DNA from: Ensifer sp. LC11 | GTDB lineage: Bacteria > Pseudomonadota > Alphaproteobacteria > Rhizobiales > Rhizobiaceae | Direction of reading: 5' to 3' | Assembly: GCF_001695835.1 (NCBI RefSeq) | Contig: NZ_MBSO01000023.1 | Coordinates: 186,001 to 250,000 of the forward strand | DNA length: 64,000 nt | Part shown: piece after piece, positions 8,797-18,386 of the stretch | Layout of the letters: each line of letters begins with the position of its first letter | Numbering within the stretch: position 1 is the first letter of the stretch | Translations under genes and position numbers: made by a program | Notes under the pieces: generated by a model | The model's input: the letters and a program-made list of their open reading frames with translations, nothing else | The model's database searches: none | What the model was told of the DNA's origin: nothing

Positions 8797-9078
8797 ATGC
8801 AAATGACCGAACACAGGCACGAAACCCACCCGGAGATCGTCAAGCGGCTGAAGCGCGCCGAGGGCCATCTGAAGAGCGTCATCGCCATGATCGAGGGCGG
8901 CAGGCCCTGCCTCGACATCGCCCAGCAGCTTCATGCTGTCGAAAAGGCGATCAGCCAGGCGAAGCGAGCCCTGATCCAGGACCACCTCGACCATTGCCTC
9001 GAAGACGCCGTCGGCGCGCTGCCGCGTGACCAGCGCCACTCCATCGACGCGTTCAAGGCAATCACGAAGTACCTGTAA
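8797..9078 (+). CDS. Metal-sensing transcriptional repressor (CsoR/RcnR/FrmR family)
   Basis: 93-residue all-helical repressor. The diagnostic thiol/imidazole triad is present as Cys38, His63 and Cys67, the same 25- and 4-residue spacing as the copper sensor CsoR, while the N-terminus also has several His residues (His6, His8, His11) as in nickel/cobalt RcnR and NreA proteins. The segment EIVKRLKRAEGHLKSVI is the DNA-binding first helix of the family. The start may be ATG 8797 or ATG 8803. It precedes an MFS exporter with a His-rich tail by 51 bases, so its likely effector is a transition metal (Ni, Co or Cu); ligand spacing favours a CsoR-like site, context favours nickel. The metal is not decided. 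Confidence 0.88.
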   Translation: MQMTEHRHETHPEIVKRLKRAEGHLKSVIAMIEGGRPCLDIAQQLHAVEKAISQAKRALIQDHLDHCLEDAVGALPRDQRHSIDAFKAITKYL

Positions 9079-9129
9079 GACCAAGCCTTTCCGCCTGCGC
9101 CGCGAATCCAATAAGCAAGCCGAACCGTC

Positions 9130-10452
9130 ATGCTGCAAATTCTCGCCCACCGCACCTATCGCCACCTCTTTCTGGCCCAGGTGATCGCACTCGTCGGGAC
9201 CGGTCTTGCGACGGTTGCCCTCGGGCTTCTCGCCTATGAACTGGCAGGGGCCGAAGCCGGCGCAGTGCTCGGCACCGCTCTCGCCATCAAGATGATCGCC
9301 TATGTTGGCGTGGCGCCGGTCGCAGCCGCCTTCGCCGAACGGCTTCCTCGCCGTGCCATGCTCGTCTCTCTCGATCTGGTGCGCGCCGCCGTCGCCCTTT
9401 TCCTGCCGTTCGTCACCGAGATCTGGCAGGTCTATGTGCTGATCTTCATGCTGCAATGGGCCTCCGCCGCCTTTACCCCGACGTTCCAGGCGACCATTCC
9501 GGATGTCCTGCCGGACGACAAGGAATACACCCGTGCACTCTCGCTCTCGCGACTTGCCTATGACCTTGAAAGCGTCGCCAGTCCGATGCTCGCAGCAGCA
9601 TTGCTGACCGTCATCAGCTTTCATAGCCTGTTCGCCGGCACGGTCATCGGCTTCCTTGTTTCGGCCGCTCTGGTGATGTCCGTCGCCCTTCCGAGCCCGA
9701 CGTCGACCGAGCGGCGTGGGATCTATGAGCGGACGACGCGGGGCTTGCGCATCTATCTCGCAACGCCGCGGCTCAAAGGACTGCTGGCGCTCAACCTTGC
9801 GGTCTCGGCAGCAGGCTCGATGGTGATCGTCAACACGGTGGTGCTGGTGCAGGCGAAATTCGGGCTCACCCAAAGCGACACAGCAATCGCGCTCGCCGTG
9901 TTTGGCGGCGGCTCAATGATCGCGGCCTTGCTGCTCCCGCGCCTTCTCGACAAGACGCCGGACCGCGCCGCCATGCTTGCAGGCGCCACCGTCCTCGTCG
10001 CCAGCCTGTTTGCTGGTGTCTTCGTTTGGAACTACTGGCAGCTTTTGCTGCTATGGGCGCTGATCGGCCTTGGCTATTCGCTGGCGCAGACGCCGGCCGG
10101 CCGCCTGCTGCGACGCTCGGCGCACCGCCAAGACCGGCCGGCGCTCTTTGCTGCCCAGTTTGCGCTTTCGCATGCCTGCTGGCTGATCACCTATCCGCTT
10201 GCAGGCTGGCTTGGGGCGGCCATGGGGCTGCCGGCGACCTTTGCGGCGCTCTCCGTCATCGCCGCAGCGGCAATCGTCACCGCAGCGCGGCTCTGGCCGG
10301 CGCACGATCCCGACGAGATCGAGCACATTCATGAGAAGCTCGGCCACGACCACCCTCACCTTGTCGGCGCGACGCGGGTCGGCGATGGACACAGGCACGT
10401 GCATGTTTTCGTGATCGACAGCCACCACCCGGATTGGCCGGCCGGACGCTAA
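9130..10452 (+). CDS. MFS metal exporter with His-rich C-terminal tail (NreB-like)
   Basis: 440-residue major facilitator protein with about 11-12 membrane segments and the cytoplasmic loop motif ERLPRRAMLVSLDLVRA between TM2 and TM3. The last 45 residues are hydrophilic and contain ten His (HIHEK, GHDHPH, GHRHVH, SHH), a metal-binding tail like that of the nickel exporter NreB. Together with the adjacent CsoR-type sensor this indicates a nreAB-like metal-efflux pair in the inner membrane. The stop is followed after one base by the stop of the convergent TetR gene. NreB identity is inference from tail plus neighbour; other MFS cation exporters are possible. Confidence 0.8.
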   Translation: MLQILAHRTYRHLFLAQVIALVGTGLATVALGLLAYELAGAEAGAVLGTALAIKMIAYVGVAPVAAAFAERLPRRAMLVSLDLVRAAVALFLPFVTEIWQVYVLIFMLQWASAAFTPTFQATIPDVLPDDKEYTRALSLSRLAYDLESVASPMLAAALLTVISFHSLFAGTVIGFLVSAALVMSVALPSPTSTERRGIYERTTRGLRIYLATPRLKGLLALNLAVSAAGSMVIVNTVVLVQAKFGLTQSDTAIALAVFGGGSMIAALLLPRLLDKTPDRAAMLAGATVLVASLFAGVFVWNYWQLLLLWALIGLGYSLAQTPAGRLLRRSAHRQDRPALFAAQFALSHACWLITYPLAGWLGAAMGLPATFAALSVIAAAAIVTAARLWPAHDPDEIEHIHEKLGHDHPHLVGATRVGDGHRHVHVFVIDSHHPDWPAGR

Positions 10453-10453
10453 G

Positions 10454-11062
10454 TCACACCTGTTTGGGCGCGAGGCCGCCGCGAGCAAAGGACTGGATCG
10501 CCGCGTCGGCGATCTCAGCAAATCGGGCGCTCGGCCCTTGCGCGCCCGAAGTTTGCTGGGTGGCGCGCGCGCCCTCGATCAACAACAGCAACGTGTCTGA
10601 GAGCAACTCGGCATCCACAATGTCCGCCTTGCGACAGAGTGCGACGACGCGATCGCGCTGTGCATCCTTGAACGCCCTGATGACCGAGCGACCCGGATGC
10701 CCCTCGTCCGTCAATTGAACCGCAGCGCTCATCATTTCGCAGTGACAATTGTCATCGTCGAGGTGCTCCGCGATCCGCCGGACCCACGTCCTGAGCTGCG
10801 CCAGACCGTCGTCGGGATGCGTGCGCTCCAGCTCCTGCCAGAAGCCGTCCATCTCCATTCCCGCGCGGTAAAGACATTCGACGATGAGTTCGTCCTTCGA
10901 GTTGAAGTGACGATAGAGTGTCATCTTGTTGCTGTCGGCCGCGCCGGCAATGGCATCGACGCCAGTGGCGCGAATGCCATTCCTGCGGAACAGGGCGCGC
11001 GCCGCCTCGACGATACGATCACGCGGGGATCTGTGGGTTTTTCTGCGGAAATCCGTTGTCAT
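10454..11062 (-). CDS. TetR/AcrR-family transcriptional repressor
   Basis: 202-residue regulator with the N-terminal helix-turn-helix (RIVEAARALFRRNGIRATGVDAIAGAA followed by the recognition helix and TLYRHFNSKDELI) and a variable ligand-binding C-terminal domain. It is divergent from an RND efflux operon, the standard arrangement for a local repressor of a drug/solvent pump. The spacer contains a strong inverted repeat that overlaps a promoter (11103-11155), probably its operator. Ligand unknown. Confidence 0.9.
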   Translation of the reverse strand: MTTDFRRKTHRSPRDRIVEAARALFRRNGIRATGVDAIAGAADSNKMTLYRHFNSKDELIVECLYRAGMEMDGFWQELERTHPDDGLAQLRTWVRRIAEHLDDDNCHCEMMSAAVQLTDEGHPGRSVIRAFKDAQRDRVVALCRKADIVDAELLSDTLLLLIEGARATQQTSGAQGPSARFAEIADAAIQSFARGGLAPKQV

Positions 11063-11102
11063 CGCACTGGGTCCGGCGAAATCTGTATGGAAATCTTACC
11101 CC

Positions 11103-11155
11103 TTGACGCCTCGTAAGCGCTCGATAACATGCGGCCCTGTTACCGACCAGTAACA
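11103..11155 (+). promoter_or_regulatory. Promoter with overlapping TetR-type operator
   Basis: TTGACG at 11103-11108 and TAACAT at 11125-11130 (16-bp spacing) form a good sigma-70-like promoter reading toward the RND operon. Eight bases downstream lies the inverted repeat TGTTAC-CGACCA-GTAACA (11138-11155), which would cover the transcription start. The arrangement fits repression by the divergent TetR protein. The resulting leader to the pump start (11508) would be about 370 bases; 11156-11507 shows no gene I can support. Confidence 0.55.
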
Positions 11156-11507
11156 TTTTCGGCAGAGGCGCGAGAAACAGGCGTCTGCCCCATACGTTTT
11201 TCGAACACTTCGGTAACCGCGGAAAAAATTCGAGCGCAATGTCGGTGGGCGCGGTCGTCAGGCGTCTTTTAGCCAGAGTGCACACCGCACGGACTTTTTA
11301 AGTTTGATCACGTTCACGATCCGGGTCGATCCATCCGATCGTGATTGCATGCCGGAGCCTTATGATGCGCATGCTGGATGGGCTGAAGGCGAAGACCTGT
11401 GCCGCTGACCGGGTGGTCCGCGGGGCGGCCACGCGTTTGCCCGGCTCCATGACCCCCCGACACGCCGCCCGCCGCGATGGCGCTGCCTTGAAAGGATCGA
11501 TCCTGCC

Positions 11508-14500
11508 ATGATCGACTTCTTCATCCACCGGCCAATCTTCGCATCGGCCATCGCCATCATCATGACGCTTGCCGGCGGCATCTGCTACTTCCTGCTGCCG
11601 ATCTCGCAATTTCCCGACGTGACGCCGCCGCAGATCGTGGTTGCCGCCAACTATCCCGGCGCCAGCGCCCAGGTCGTCGCCGATACGGTGACGACGCCGC
11701 TCGAACAGCAGATTAATGGCGTGCCCGGCATGCTTTACATGACCTCGACGAGTTCGAACGACGGCTCGTCGCGCATCATCATCTCCTTCGAAGTGGGCTA
11801 CCCGATCGACGTTGCGGCCCTCGACGTCCAGAACCGCGTCTCACAGGCGGCCTCATCGCTTCCGGCGCTGGTCAACCAGACCGGTGTTACCATCGCCAAG
11901 CAGATCCCGAATTTCACCGTGCTGGTGAGCCTGGATTCGCCTGACAATTCGGTCGATTTCGCCTCCGTCAGCAATTACGCCTACCTGCAGATCCTCGATC
12001 CGCTGAAGCGCCTGCCGGGCGTCGGCGACGTGCAGCTGTTCGGCGAACGGCGCTATTCGATGCGCGTCTGGCTCGATCCGGACCGCATGGCCAATCTCGG
12101 CATTACCGCCGTCGACGTCCAGAACGTCATCACGGAACAGAACATCCAGGTCGCGGGCGGCAAGATCGGGCAATCACCGGCACCGGCGGGCACGCCTTTC
12201 GAGATGCAGATCAATGCGCTTGGCCGCTTGAGCGACCCGTCCCAATTCGGCGACATCGTGCTTCGGGCCGACCAGACGACCGGGGCAACAACCCGGCTGC
12301 GCGACGTGGCACGCATCGAACTCGGGGCGCTGCTCTATTCGTCGTCGGTCACCTTCAACGGCAAGGAAAGCGTGGTGCTCGCCGTCTTCCAGGCGCCGGG
12401 CTCCAACGCGCTCGACCTGCAGAGCCGCGTCCAGGCCAAGATGGACGAACTCTCGCAGCGGTTCCCGACCGGCATCGCCTACCACATGTTCTACGACACC
12501 ACGCGCTTCGTCTCGGCGGCGATGAAGGACGTGGTCTTCACGCTGCTCGAAGCGCTGGCCCTCGTCGTTTTCGTCGTCTTCATTTTCCTGCAGAACCTGC
12601 GCACCACGATCATTCCGACGATTGCCATTCCGGTCTCGTTGATCGCGACGCTCGTCGTCATGTATCTGTTCGGCTTCTCGCTGAACATGCTGAGCCTGCT
12701 TGGCATGGTGCTCGCCATCGGCCTGGTGGTCGACGACGCGATCGTCGTCGTCGAGAATGTCGAACGCCAGCTCGAGGCCGGACTGTCTCCGCTTGCCGCC
12801 ACCCGCAAGGCGATGCAGGAAGTCACGGGCCCGATCATCGCAACAACCGCCGTGCTTCTCGCCGTCTTCATCCCCGTCGCCTTCATTCCAGGTGTCGCCG
12901 GCAGTCTCTACAATCAGTTCGCTCTGACGGTCGCGATCTCGGTCGCCTTCTCCGCCTTCAATTCGCTGACCCTCAGTCCCGCACTCAGCGCCGCTTTCCT
13001 GCGCTACCGCGGCGAGCCCCGCTTTGCCCCCTTCCGCTGGTTCAACTCCGGCTTTCACGCGCTGTCGCATGGCTATGCGCGTAGCGTCGCCGGGCTCGTG
13101 CGCTGGCGCTGGGCACTGTTTGCGCTTTTCCTCATCGCCGTCGGTTCCACCTATGCGTTGTGGCAGCGCATTCCGTCGACCTTCCTGCCGGTCGAGGACC
13201 AGGGCTATTTCTTCGTCGTCATCCAGCTGCCGGACGGCGCCTCGCTCGAACGCACCGAGGCCGTCGCACGGCGATCGGAAGAGATCCTGCGCGGCACTGC
13301 CGGCGTCGATTTTGTCGGCTCCGTCGTCGGCTTCAATTTCCTGTCCTTCGCCGCCCAGTCGAACTCCGCCGTGCAGTTTGCCGTCTTGAAGCCCTGGGAC
13401 GAGCGCCCGCCGGAACAGGGAGCCTCGGCGCTGCGCGAGGCGGTGACGCCGCAGCTGCTGCAGATCCCGGATGCGCTGGTGCTCGCCTTCGATCCGCCGT
13501 CGATCCAGGGCCTCGGCGCGACGGGCGGATTCGAGTTCCAGGTGGAGGATCTGGCCGGACGCAGCGCCCAGGCACTGAACGATGCGACCCAGGCGCTGAT
13601 CGCCGAAGCGCGCAAGCAGCCGGAGATCAACCCCTACCAGCTCTTCACAACCTTCAGCACGTCGAGCCCGCAATTCGACTATGACCTCGACCGCGACAAG
13701 GCGAAGTTGCTGGGTTTGAGCCTGCCGGACATCTTCAACACCTTGCAGATCTATTTCGGCTCACTTTATGTCAACGACTTCAACCTCTTCGGCCGCACCT
13801 TCCGCGTGACGCTGCAGGCAGACCAGGGCGCACGCGCTTCGGCCACGGATCTTTCGCGCCTTTATGTGCGCAACAGCCAGGGCGAGATGGTGCCGCTCAA
13901 CACGCTCGGCACCTTCAAGTCCACCGTCGGCCCCGAAACGATCACCCACTACAACAACTACCCCTCGGCGCTGGTCAACGGTGCGGCAGCACCCGGTTTC
14001 AGTTCGAGCCAGGCCGTGGCCGCAATGGAGCGGGTGGCAAAAACGACACTGCCGCGGGACTACACATTCGAATGGACCGGCATTACCTATCAGGAGATCC
14101 GGGCAGGTTCGATCGCCGCGCTCGTCTTTGCGCTCGCGCTCGTCTTCTGCTTCCTGATCCTGGCCGCCCAGTATGAAAGCTGGTCGATGCCTTTCATGGT
14201 GCTGCTCTCGGTGCCGCTGGCACTTCTGGGCGCGCTCTCGGCGCTGTGGCTGCGTGGAATGCAGATCGACGTCTATTCGCAGATCGGTTTCGTGATGTTG
14301 GTAGGGCTTGCCGCCAAAAACGCCATCCTGATCGTCGAGTTCGCAAGACGGCGACGCGAGGAAGGGCTCGACGTTGTCGCGGCTGCGGCGGAAGCGGCGC
14401 GCCTGCGCCTGCGGCCGATCCTGATGACGGCCTTCGCTTTCATCCTTGGCGTTTTGCCATTGATGTATGCGAAGGGCGCAGGTGCCGCCAGCCGCCAATC

Positions 14501-14651
14501 GATCGGCACCACGGTGTTCGGCGGCATGCTGGCCGCGACGGTGCTGACACTCATTTTCGTCCCGGTTTTCTACGCTGTCATCGAGCGGTGGCGCGAAGGG
14601 GTCTCGTCGAAACCCATCGGCCAGAGCCACGAACCGGAGGCGGCGGAATAG
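11508..14651 (+). CDS. RND multidrug efflux permease (HAE-1/AcrB type)
   Basis: 1047-residue inner-membrane proton/drug antiporter. It begins with the canonical FIHRPIFASAIAIIMTLAG helix, has two large periplasmic loops and twelve predicted membrane helices, and keeps the proton-relay Asp pair in TM4 (LVVDDAIVVVENV). The TM10-TM11 region GLAAKNAILIVEFA and the final GGMLAATVLTLIFVPVFY are also typical. It works as a trimer with the periplasmic adaptor encoded next and an outer-membrane channel not found here. Length and sequence place it in the hydrophobic/amphiphilic efflux group, not the heavy-metal one. Confidence 0.95.
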   Translation: MIDFFIHRPIFASAIAIIMTLAGGICYFLLPISQFPDVTPPQIVVAANYPGASAQVVADTVTTPLEQQINGVPGMLYMTSTSSNDGSSRIIISFEVGYPIDVAALDVQNRVSQAASSLPALVNQTGVTIAKQIPNFTVLVSLDSPDNSVDFASVSNYAYLQILDPLKRLPGVGDVQLFGERRYSMRVWLDPDRMANLGITAVDVQNVITEQNIQVAGGKIGQSPAPAGTPFEMQINALGRLSDPSQFGDIVLRADQTTGATTRLRDVARIELGALLYSSSVTFNGKESVVLAVFQAPGSNALDLQSRVQAKMDELSQRFPTGIAYHMFYDTTRFVSAAMKDVVFTLLEALALVVFVVFIFLQNLRTTIIPTIAIPVSLIATLVVMYLFGFSLNMLSLLGMVLAIGLVVDDAIVVVENVERQLEAGLSPLAATRKAMQEVTGPIIATTAVLLAVFIPVAFIPGVAGSLYNQFALTVAISVAFSAFNSLTLSPALSAAFLRYRGEPRFAPFRWFNSGFHALSHGYARSVAGLVRWRWALFALFLIAVGSTYALWQRIPSTFLPVEDQGYFFVVIQLPDGASLERTEAVARRSEEILRGTAGVDFVGSVVGFNFLSFAAQSNSAVQFAVLKPWDERPPEQGASALREAVTPQLLQIPDALVLAFDPPSIQGLGATGGFEFQVEDLAGRSAQALNDATQALIAEARKQPEINPYQLFTTFSTSSPQFDYDLDRDKAKLLGLSLPDIFNTLQIYFGSLYVNDFNLFGRTFRVTLQADQGARASATDLSRLYVRNSQGEMVPLNTLGTFKSTVGPETITHYNNYPSALVNGAAAPGFSSSQAVAAMERVAKTTLPRDYTFEWTGITYQEIRAGSIAALVFALALVFCFLILAAQYESWSMPFMVLLSVPLALLGALSALWLRGMQIDVYSQIGFVMLVGLAAKNAILIVEFARRRREEGLDVVAAAAEAARLRLRPILMTAFAFILGVLPLMYAKGAGAASRQSIGTTVFGGMLAATVLTLIFVPVFYAVIERWREGVSSKPIGQSHEPEAAE

Positions 14652-14666
14652 GAATTGGAGCCTGAT

Positions 14667-15818
14667 ATGCGTGGTTCGAAACTGGTTCTCGCCGCAGCGG
14701 TCGCAACCGCCGCCCTTGTTGCTGCCTATCATTACAAGAATGGCGGGTTTGAGCTGAAAGGCGGCGATGCCGGCGCGGCCGTTGCACCGGCGCAGCAGGC
14801 CATGCCCGTTCCCGTCGCCGCGGTCGTCAAGAAAACGATCCCGATTTATCTCGACTATTCGGCGCGCACCGAGGCAATCCGCAACGTGACGCTTCGCGCC
14901 AAGATATCGGGTTATGTCGAATCGCAATCGGTCCCCGACGGTGCGGACGTCAAGGAGGGCGATCTCCTCTACCGGATCGACGCGCGCGACTATCGCGCTG
15001 AACTCGATCAGGCAAAGGCCCAGGTCGAGCGCGACGAGGCATCGCTTGCCTATCTTCGATCCAACCTCACGCGCGGCAACGAGCTTGCGACGACCGGCTA
15101 TCTGGACAAGGACAGCTTCGACCAGCGCCAGAGCGCCGTGCATCAGGCGGAAGCGGCGCTTGCGATGTCGAAGGCGGCGGTGCGTACCGCCGAGATCAAC
15201 TTCGACTACACCGAGATCCGCGCCCCCTTTGCCGGTCGTCTCGGCCGCAACCAGGCGTCGGAAGGGACACTCGTCAGCAGCACCGCCGGTACCCCTCTCA
15301 ACAATCTCGTGCAGCTTTCGCCGATCTACGTCTCGTTCAACCCGAGCGAGGCCGAAATGACGTCGATCCAGAAGGCGCGGGCAAAGGGGAACGTGGAAGC
15401 GGAGGTGTTGCTGCCCGGTGATGCCGAGCCGCGCTACCGCGGCGCCCTGACGTTCATCAACAACACCATCGAGGGCAACACCGGCACGGTCGTGGCACGC
15501 GCGACGATCGACAATACCGACCTCTCGTTGCTTCCCGGGCAGTATGTCCGCGTTCGCCTGAAGGTGCGCGAGGAGCCTGGTGTGCTGATGGTTCCGGAAA
15601 CCGCGCTTGGATCGAGCCAGCTCGGCAAATATGTCTATGTCGTCGGCAAGGGTGACGTCGTCGAACAGCGGCTGGTCACGCCCGGCCCGACGAGCGGCAA
15701 CCTCATCGGCGTGACATCAGGCGTTTCGGAAGGCGATCAGGTGATATCAGGAAACCTGCAGAAGATCTTCCCCGGCGCCCCGGTCACGCCGATGCCCGCC
15801 GAGCAGGCGCAGAAGTAG
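14667..15818 (+). CDS. RND periplasmic adaptor (membrane fusion protein, AcrA/MexA type)
   Basis: 383-residue adaptor with an N-terminal membrane anchor (LVLAAAVATAALVAAYHY), a lipoyl half-motif (VTLRAKISGYVESQSVPDG), an alpha-hairpin (about residues 105-170), the second lipoyl half (IRAPFAGRLGRNQASEG), then beta-barrel and membrane-proximal domains. ATG 14667 is preceded by GGAG at six bases; an in-frame TTG at 14655 is less likely. No lipobox Cys is visible, so it is anchored by the helix. The gene lies 15 bases after the permease, reversing the usual adaptor-then-pump order. Confidence 0.92.
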   Translation: MRGSKLVLAAAVATAALVAAYHYKNGGFELKGGDAGAAVAPAQQAMPVPVAAVVKKTIPIYLDYSARTEAIRNVTLRAKISGYVESQSVPDGADVKEGDLLYRIDARDYRAELDQAKAQVERDEASLAYLRSNLTRGNELATTGYLDKDSFDQRQSAVHQAEAALAMSKAAVRTAEINFDYTEIRAPFAGRLGRNQASEGTLVSSTAGTPLNNLVQLSPIYVSFNPSEAEMTSIQKARAKGNVEAEVLLPGDAEPRYRGALTFINNTIEGNTGTVVARATIDNTDLSLLPGQYVRVRLKVREEPGVLMVPETALGSSQLGKYVYVVGKGDVVEQRLVTPGPTSGNLIGVTSGVSEGDQVISGNLQKIFPGAPVTPMPAEQAQK

Positions 15819-16447
15819 TTCAAGCGGAAGGTCCTGTCGTCAGGATCGTTTCAGGATCGAGAAGAGGCGACATGGAGCCGGACGCCCTGCTGCCGATCCG
15901 GATGGCCGGTGGAGGCGGTCACCTGCTGCCGTCGCGTCCGAGCCATGGATCAGGCCCGGGATCGCGCCCGGAGGCAACTTGCCCCAGCCGCTCCAGATAA
16001 TGCGCCCAGCCTTCCGCATGGCCGGCACATTGCTCGGAATTGGGCAGTCCCGTTTGGGACTATTGTGAGATCGTTGATCAGCCGCGCCCCATGCTTCCAC
16101 CCGCGGGTGGCCACAGCGCGTTGATCCGGCAGCTTGCAAATGCCCTCGTGCGCAAAACGGGGCGACCAGTTGCGACCACAAGCCGCCGCCCAATCGTCGA
16201 CCTCTCAGACTTGCTCAGCGCCCATGAACAACTGTCTCTGTCCGCGACACCGGCCGCCCGACGCACGCGACGATCACCACCGACCAACCGCTGCCAGTGC
16301 TAGAAACTCAATTGTCTCCGACACTTGGGTCTCAGGTTCTGCGGCAGAGCGCGTGCGCCGTCATGCGACAGGCCGCACGATAGGCTCGCGCCCTCGATCC
16401 TTGGAAGGGAAACTCCCTCTATCGCCCTGCAATATGACGACACCGCG
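15819..16447. other. Gene-poor stretch containing one gene remnant
   Basis: About 630 bases between two convergent units. Apart from the C-terminal SRPBCC fragment at 15919-16059 on the minus strand I see no supported gene; the remaining open frames show no homology, start context or rhizobial codon bias. No terminator with a clear U-tract is visible after the adaptor gene. Confidence 0.6.
15919..16059 (-). pseudogene. Remnant: C-terminus of an SRPBCC/AHSA1-type protein
   Basis: Forty-six codons in an open minus-strand frame end at a TGA (15919-15921) and contain the segments [19 protein letters not shown] and LERLGQV, the signature C-terminal helix region of AHSA1/YndB-like SRPBCC proteins. 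An in-frame TAG sits just upstream (16060-16062), and no matching N-terminal domain is found further upstream. It is therefore a decayed fragment, unrelated in frame to the intact SRPBCC gene at 2248-2736. Confidence 0.65.
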
Positions 16448-18226
16448 CTAAACTGCCGGCCAAAACCACAGGATCAGAGGCACGCCCATTAAGACCACGA
16501 TGAGCGAGAGCGGCAGACCCAACTTCCAATAGTCGCCGAAGCGATAACCGCCGGGACCCAGCACCAAAGTGTTGCACTGGTGTCCGACAGGCGTGAGAAA
16601 GTCGCAGGCCGCTCCCGCCGCGACCGCCATCAGAAACGCATCCGGATTGTAGCCAAGGCGCTGAGCAAGGGTGACCGCGATCGGCGCAACGACGAGAACG
16701 GTGGCTGCATTGTTCAGAAACGGCGTTGCGGCCATTGCGAGCACCATGATCATGGCAAGCGCACCATAAGAGGGCAAGGTGGCCGCAAATTGAGCAAGGC
16801 CACCGGCGATAAGGTCAGCGCCACCGCTTGTACGGATCGACTCGCTGACCGGAATGAGAGCGCCGAGCATGATCAGGATCGGCCAATCGATGGCTTCGTA
16901 CGCTTCCCGGAGCGAAAGTGGCCCGAGCAGCACCGTCAGGACCGCAGCAGTAAAGAAAGCCGTTGCAACGGGCAACAGGCCGAATGCGGTTAGCACCATA
17001 GCACCCGTCAGGATCAGCACCGGAATCAGGCCCTTTCGGGGGGTCCCCAAGCGAATTTCACGCTCGGCCAACGGGAGAAGACCGAGTTCCACCAGTTTTG
17101 TGGGGAGAAGCACGAGATCGCCCTTCAAAACGAGAACGTCGCCTGGTCTTAATGCGATGTCGCGCAAGCGCTCGGTGAAGCGCTGGCTGCTTCGGCTTAC
17201 TGCGAGCAGATTGATATTGAAGCGATCATGCAGCGCCAAACGCTTGGCAGTTTGCCCGATCAAGACTGATTTCGGGCCGATCACCGCCTCAATACCGGCA
17301 ATCTCCTCTTCGACTCCCTTTGCTTCCGTCGGGCGGTCGTGCCCCTCCAACTCCAGACGCGCACGACTGATGCCTCGCTCGAGCGCCTGCGGGTCTCCTT
17401 CCAACAGAACGATATCACCTTGACGGAGGACGACGTCCGGCAGCGGCGTCAGCGGTTCGACCCGATTGCGAATGAGGCCAGTGACCAGAACCTCTTCGTC
17501 CAACAAGATCGACAGGTGACGGATCGACTTGCCAATGACGGACGACGTCGCAGTAACGCGGGCCTCTGTCATGTAGTCGTTGATGTCCAGCGCCTTCTCC
17601 ATTGTCGTGACCGCCTTGCGCCCCTTGGGAAGCAGACGGTAGCCAAACGTCAGAAAGACTACGCCCGCTGCGGCAAGTCCTATACCGACGGGGGTGAAAT
17701 CGAACATGTTGAAAGGGCGGCCAGTCAGCTCCTCGCGCATCCGGGAGACGACGATGTTCGGCGATGTGCCAACAAGGGTCGTGAGCCCGCCAAGCAGCGA
17801 ACCGAATGCCATCGGCATGAGAAAAGACGACGGGGAGGCTTTTGACCGACGCGCCATCTGGAATGCGACCGGGATCATCATCGCCAGCGCGCCGATGTTC
17901 TTGATGAAGACGGAGAGAATCGAGACGGTCGTCACGAGCAAAGCAACCTGACCGCGCACAGAGGTTACGCTGGGCGCTGCCCGATAGAGGAATGCCTCTA
18001 TAACACCACTGCGCTCGATCGCCGCGCTGACGACCAGCGCGCTGGCTACAATGATGACAATATCGTCGCCGAAGCCGGAGAATGCTGCGTTGTGCGGCAC
18101 GATGCCGGTGAAAACCGCGGCAAGCAGCGCGAGGACTGCTATAAGGTCGTAGCGAAGCCGTCCCCATATGAAAGCGACCATCAGGCCGATCAGAATGGCG
18201 AAGGCGAAAGCCTGAGCCTGTGTCAT
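16448..18226 (-). CDS. SLC13/DASS-family permease with two RCK_C domains
   Basis: About 592 residues. N- and C-terminal membrane blocks resemble the SLC13 (CitT/arsenite-type) transporters, including the conserved early segment AFIWGRLRYDLIA and the late ATPFLNNAATVLVVAPIA with its SNT-like asparagine loop. They are separated by a cytoplasmic insert of roughly 160 residues containing two TrkA-C (RCK_C) domains (around VLLEGDPQALERG and DVLVLKGD), which in homologues bind small ligands. Family substrates are sulfate, dicarboxylates or other oxyanions. Start is uncertain: ATG 18226 (MTQAQAFA) or ATG 18265, 13 residues longer; the hydrophobic profile fits the first. It stands alone. Confidence 0.87.
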   Translation of the reverse strand: MTQAQAFAFAILIGLMVAFIWGRLRYDLIAVLALLAAVFTGIVPHNAAFSGFGDDIVIIVASALVVSAAIERSGVIEAFLYRAAPSVTSVRGQVALLVTTVSILSVFIKNIGALAMMIPVAFQMARRSKASPSSFLMPMAFGSLLGGLTTLVGTSPNIVVSRMREELTGRPFNMFDFTPVGIGLAAAGVVFLTFGYRLLPKGRKAVTTMEKALDINDYMTEARVTATSSVIGKSIRHLSILLDEEVLVTGLIRNRVEPLTPLPDVVLRQGDIVLLEGDPQALERGISRARLELEGHDRPTEAKGVEEEIAGIEAVIGPKSVLIGQTAKRLALHDRFNINLLAVSRSSQRFTERLRDIALRPGDVLVLKGDLVLLPTKLVELGLLPLAEREIRLGTPRKGLIPVLILTGAMVLTAFGLLPVATAFFTAAVLTVLLGPLSLREAYEAIDWPILIMLGALIPVSESIRTSGGADLIAGGLAQFAATLPSYGALAMIMVLAMAATPFLNNAATVLVVAPIAVTLAQRLGYNPDAFLMAVAAGAACDFLTPVGHQCNTLVLGPGGYRFGDYWKLGLPLSLIVVLMGVPLILWFWPAV

Positions 18227-18386
18227 GGATAAAGTCCCGACCACTCTTCGCAATGGCAGGTCCATTTTACGCGCCTGAAAGAGCTAATGTCAGGATAACT
18301 TATCAGCTTCATTCAACAACGCATGCCGAACGTCCGTCCAGGATGTTTTCCCACGTCGTAGCGCGGATGCAAGCTTGATCAGACGA

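Noticed and set aside
8507-8806. 99-codon plus-strand frame before the metal sensor
   Set aside because: It runs through the importer promoter elements and the sensor operator, has atypical composition and no start signals.
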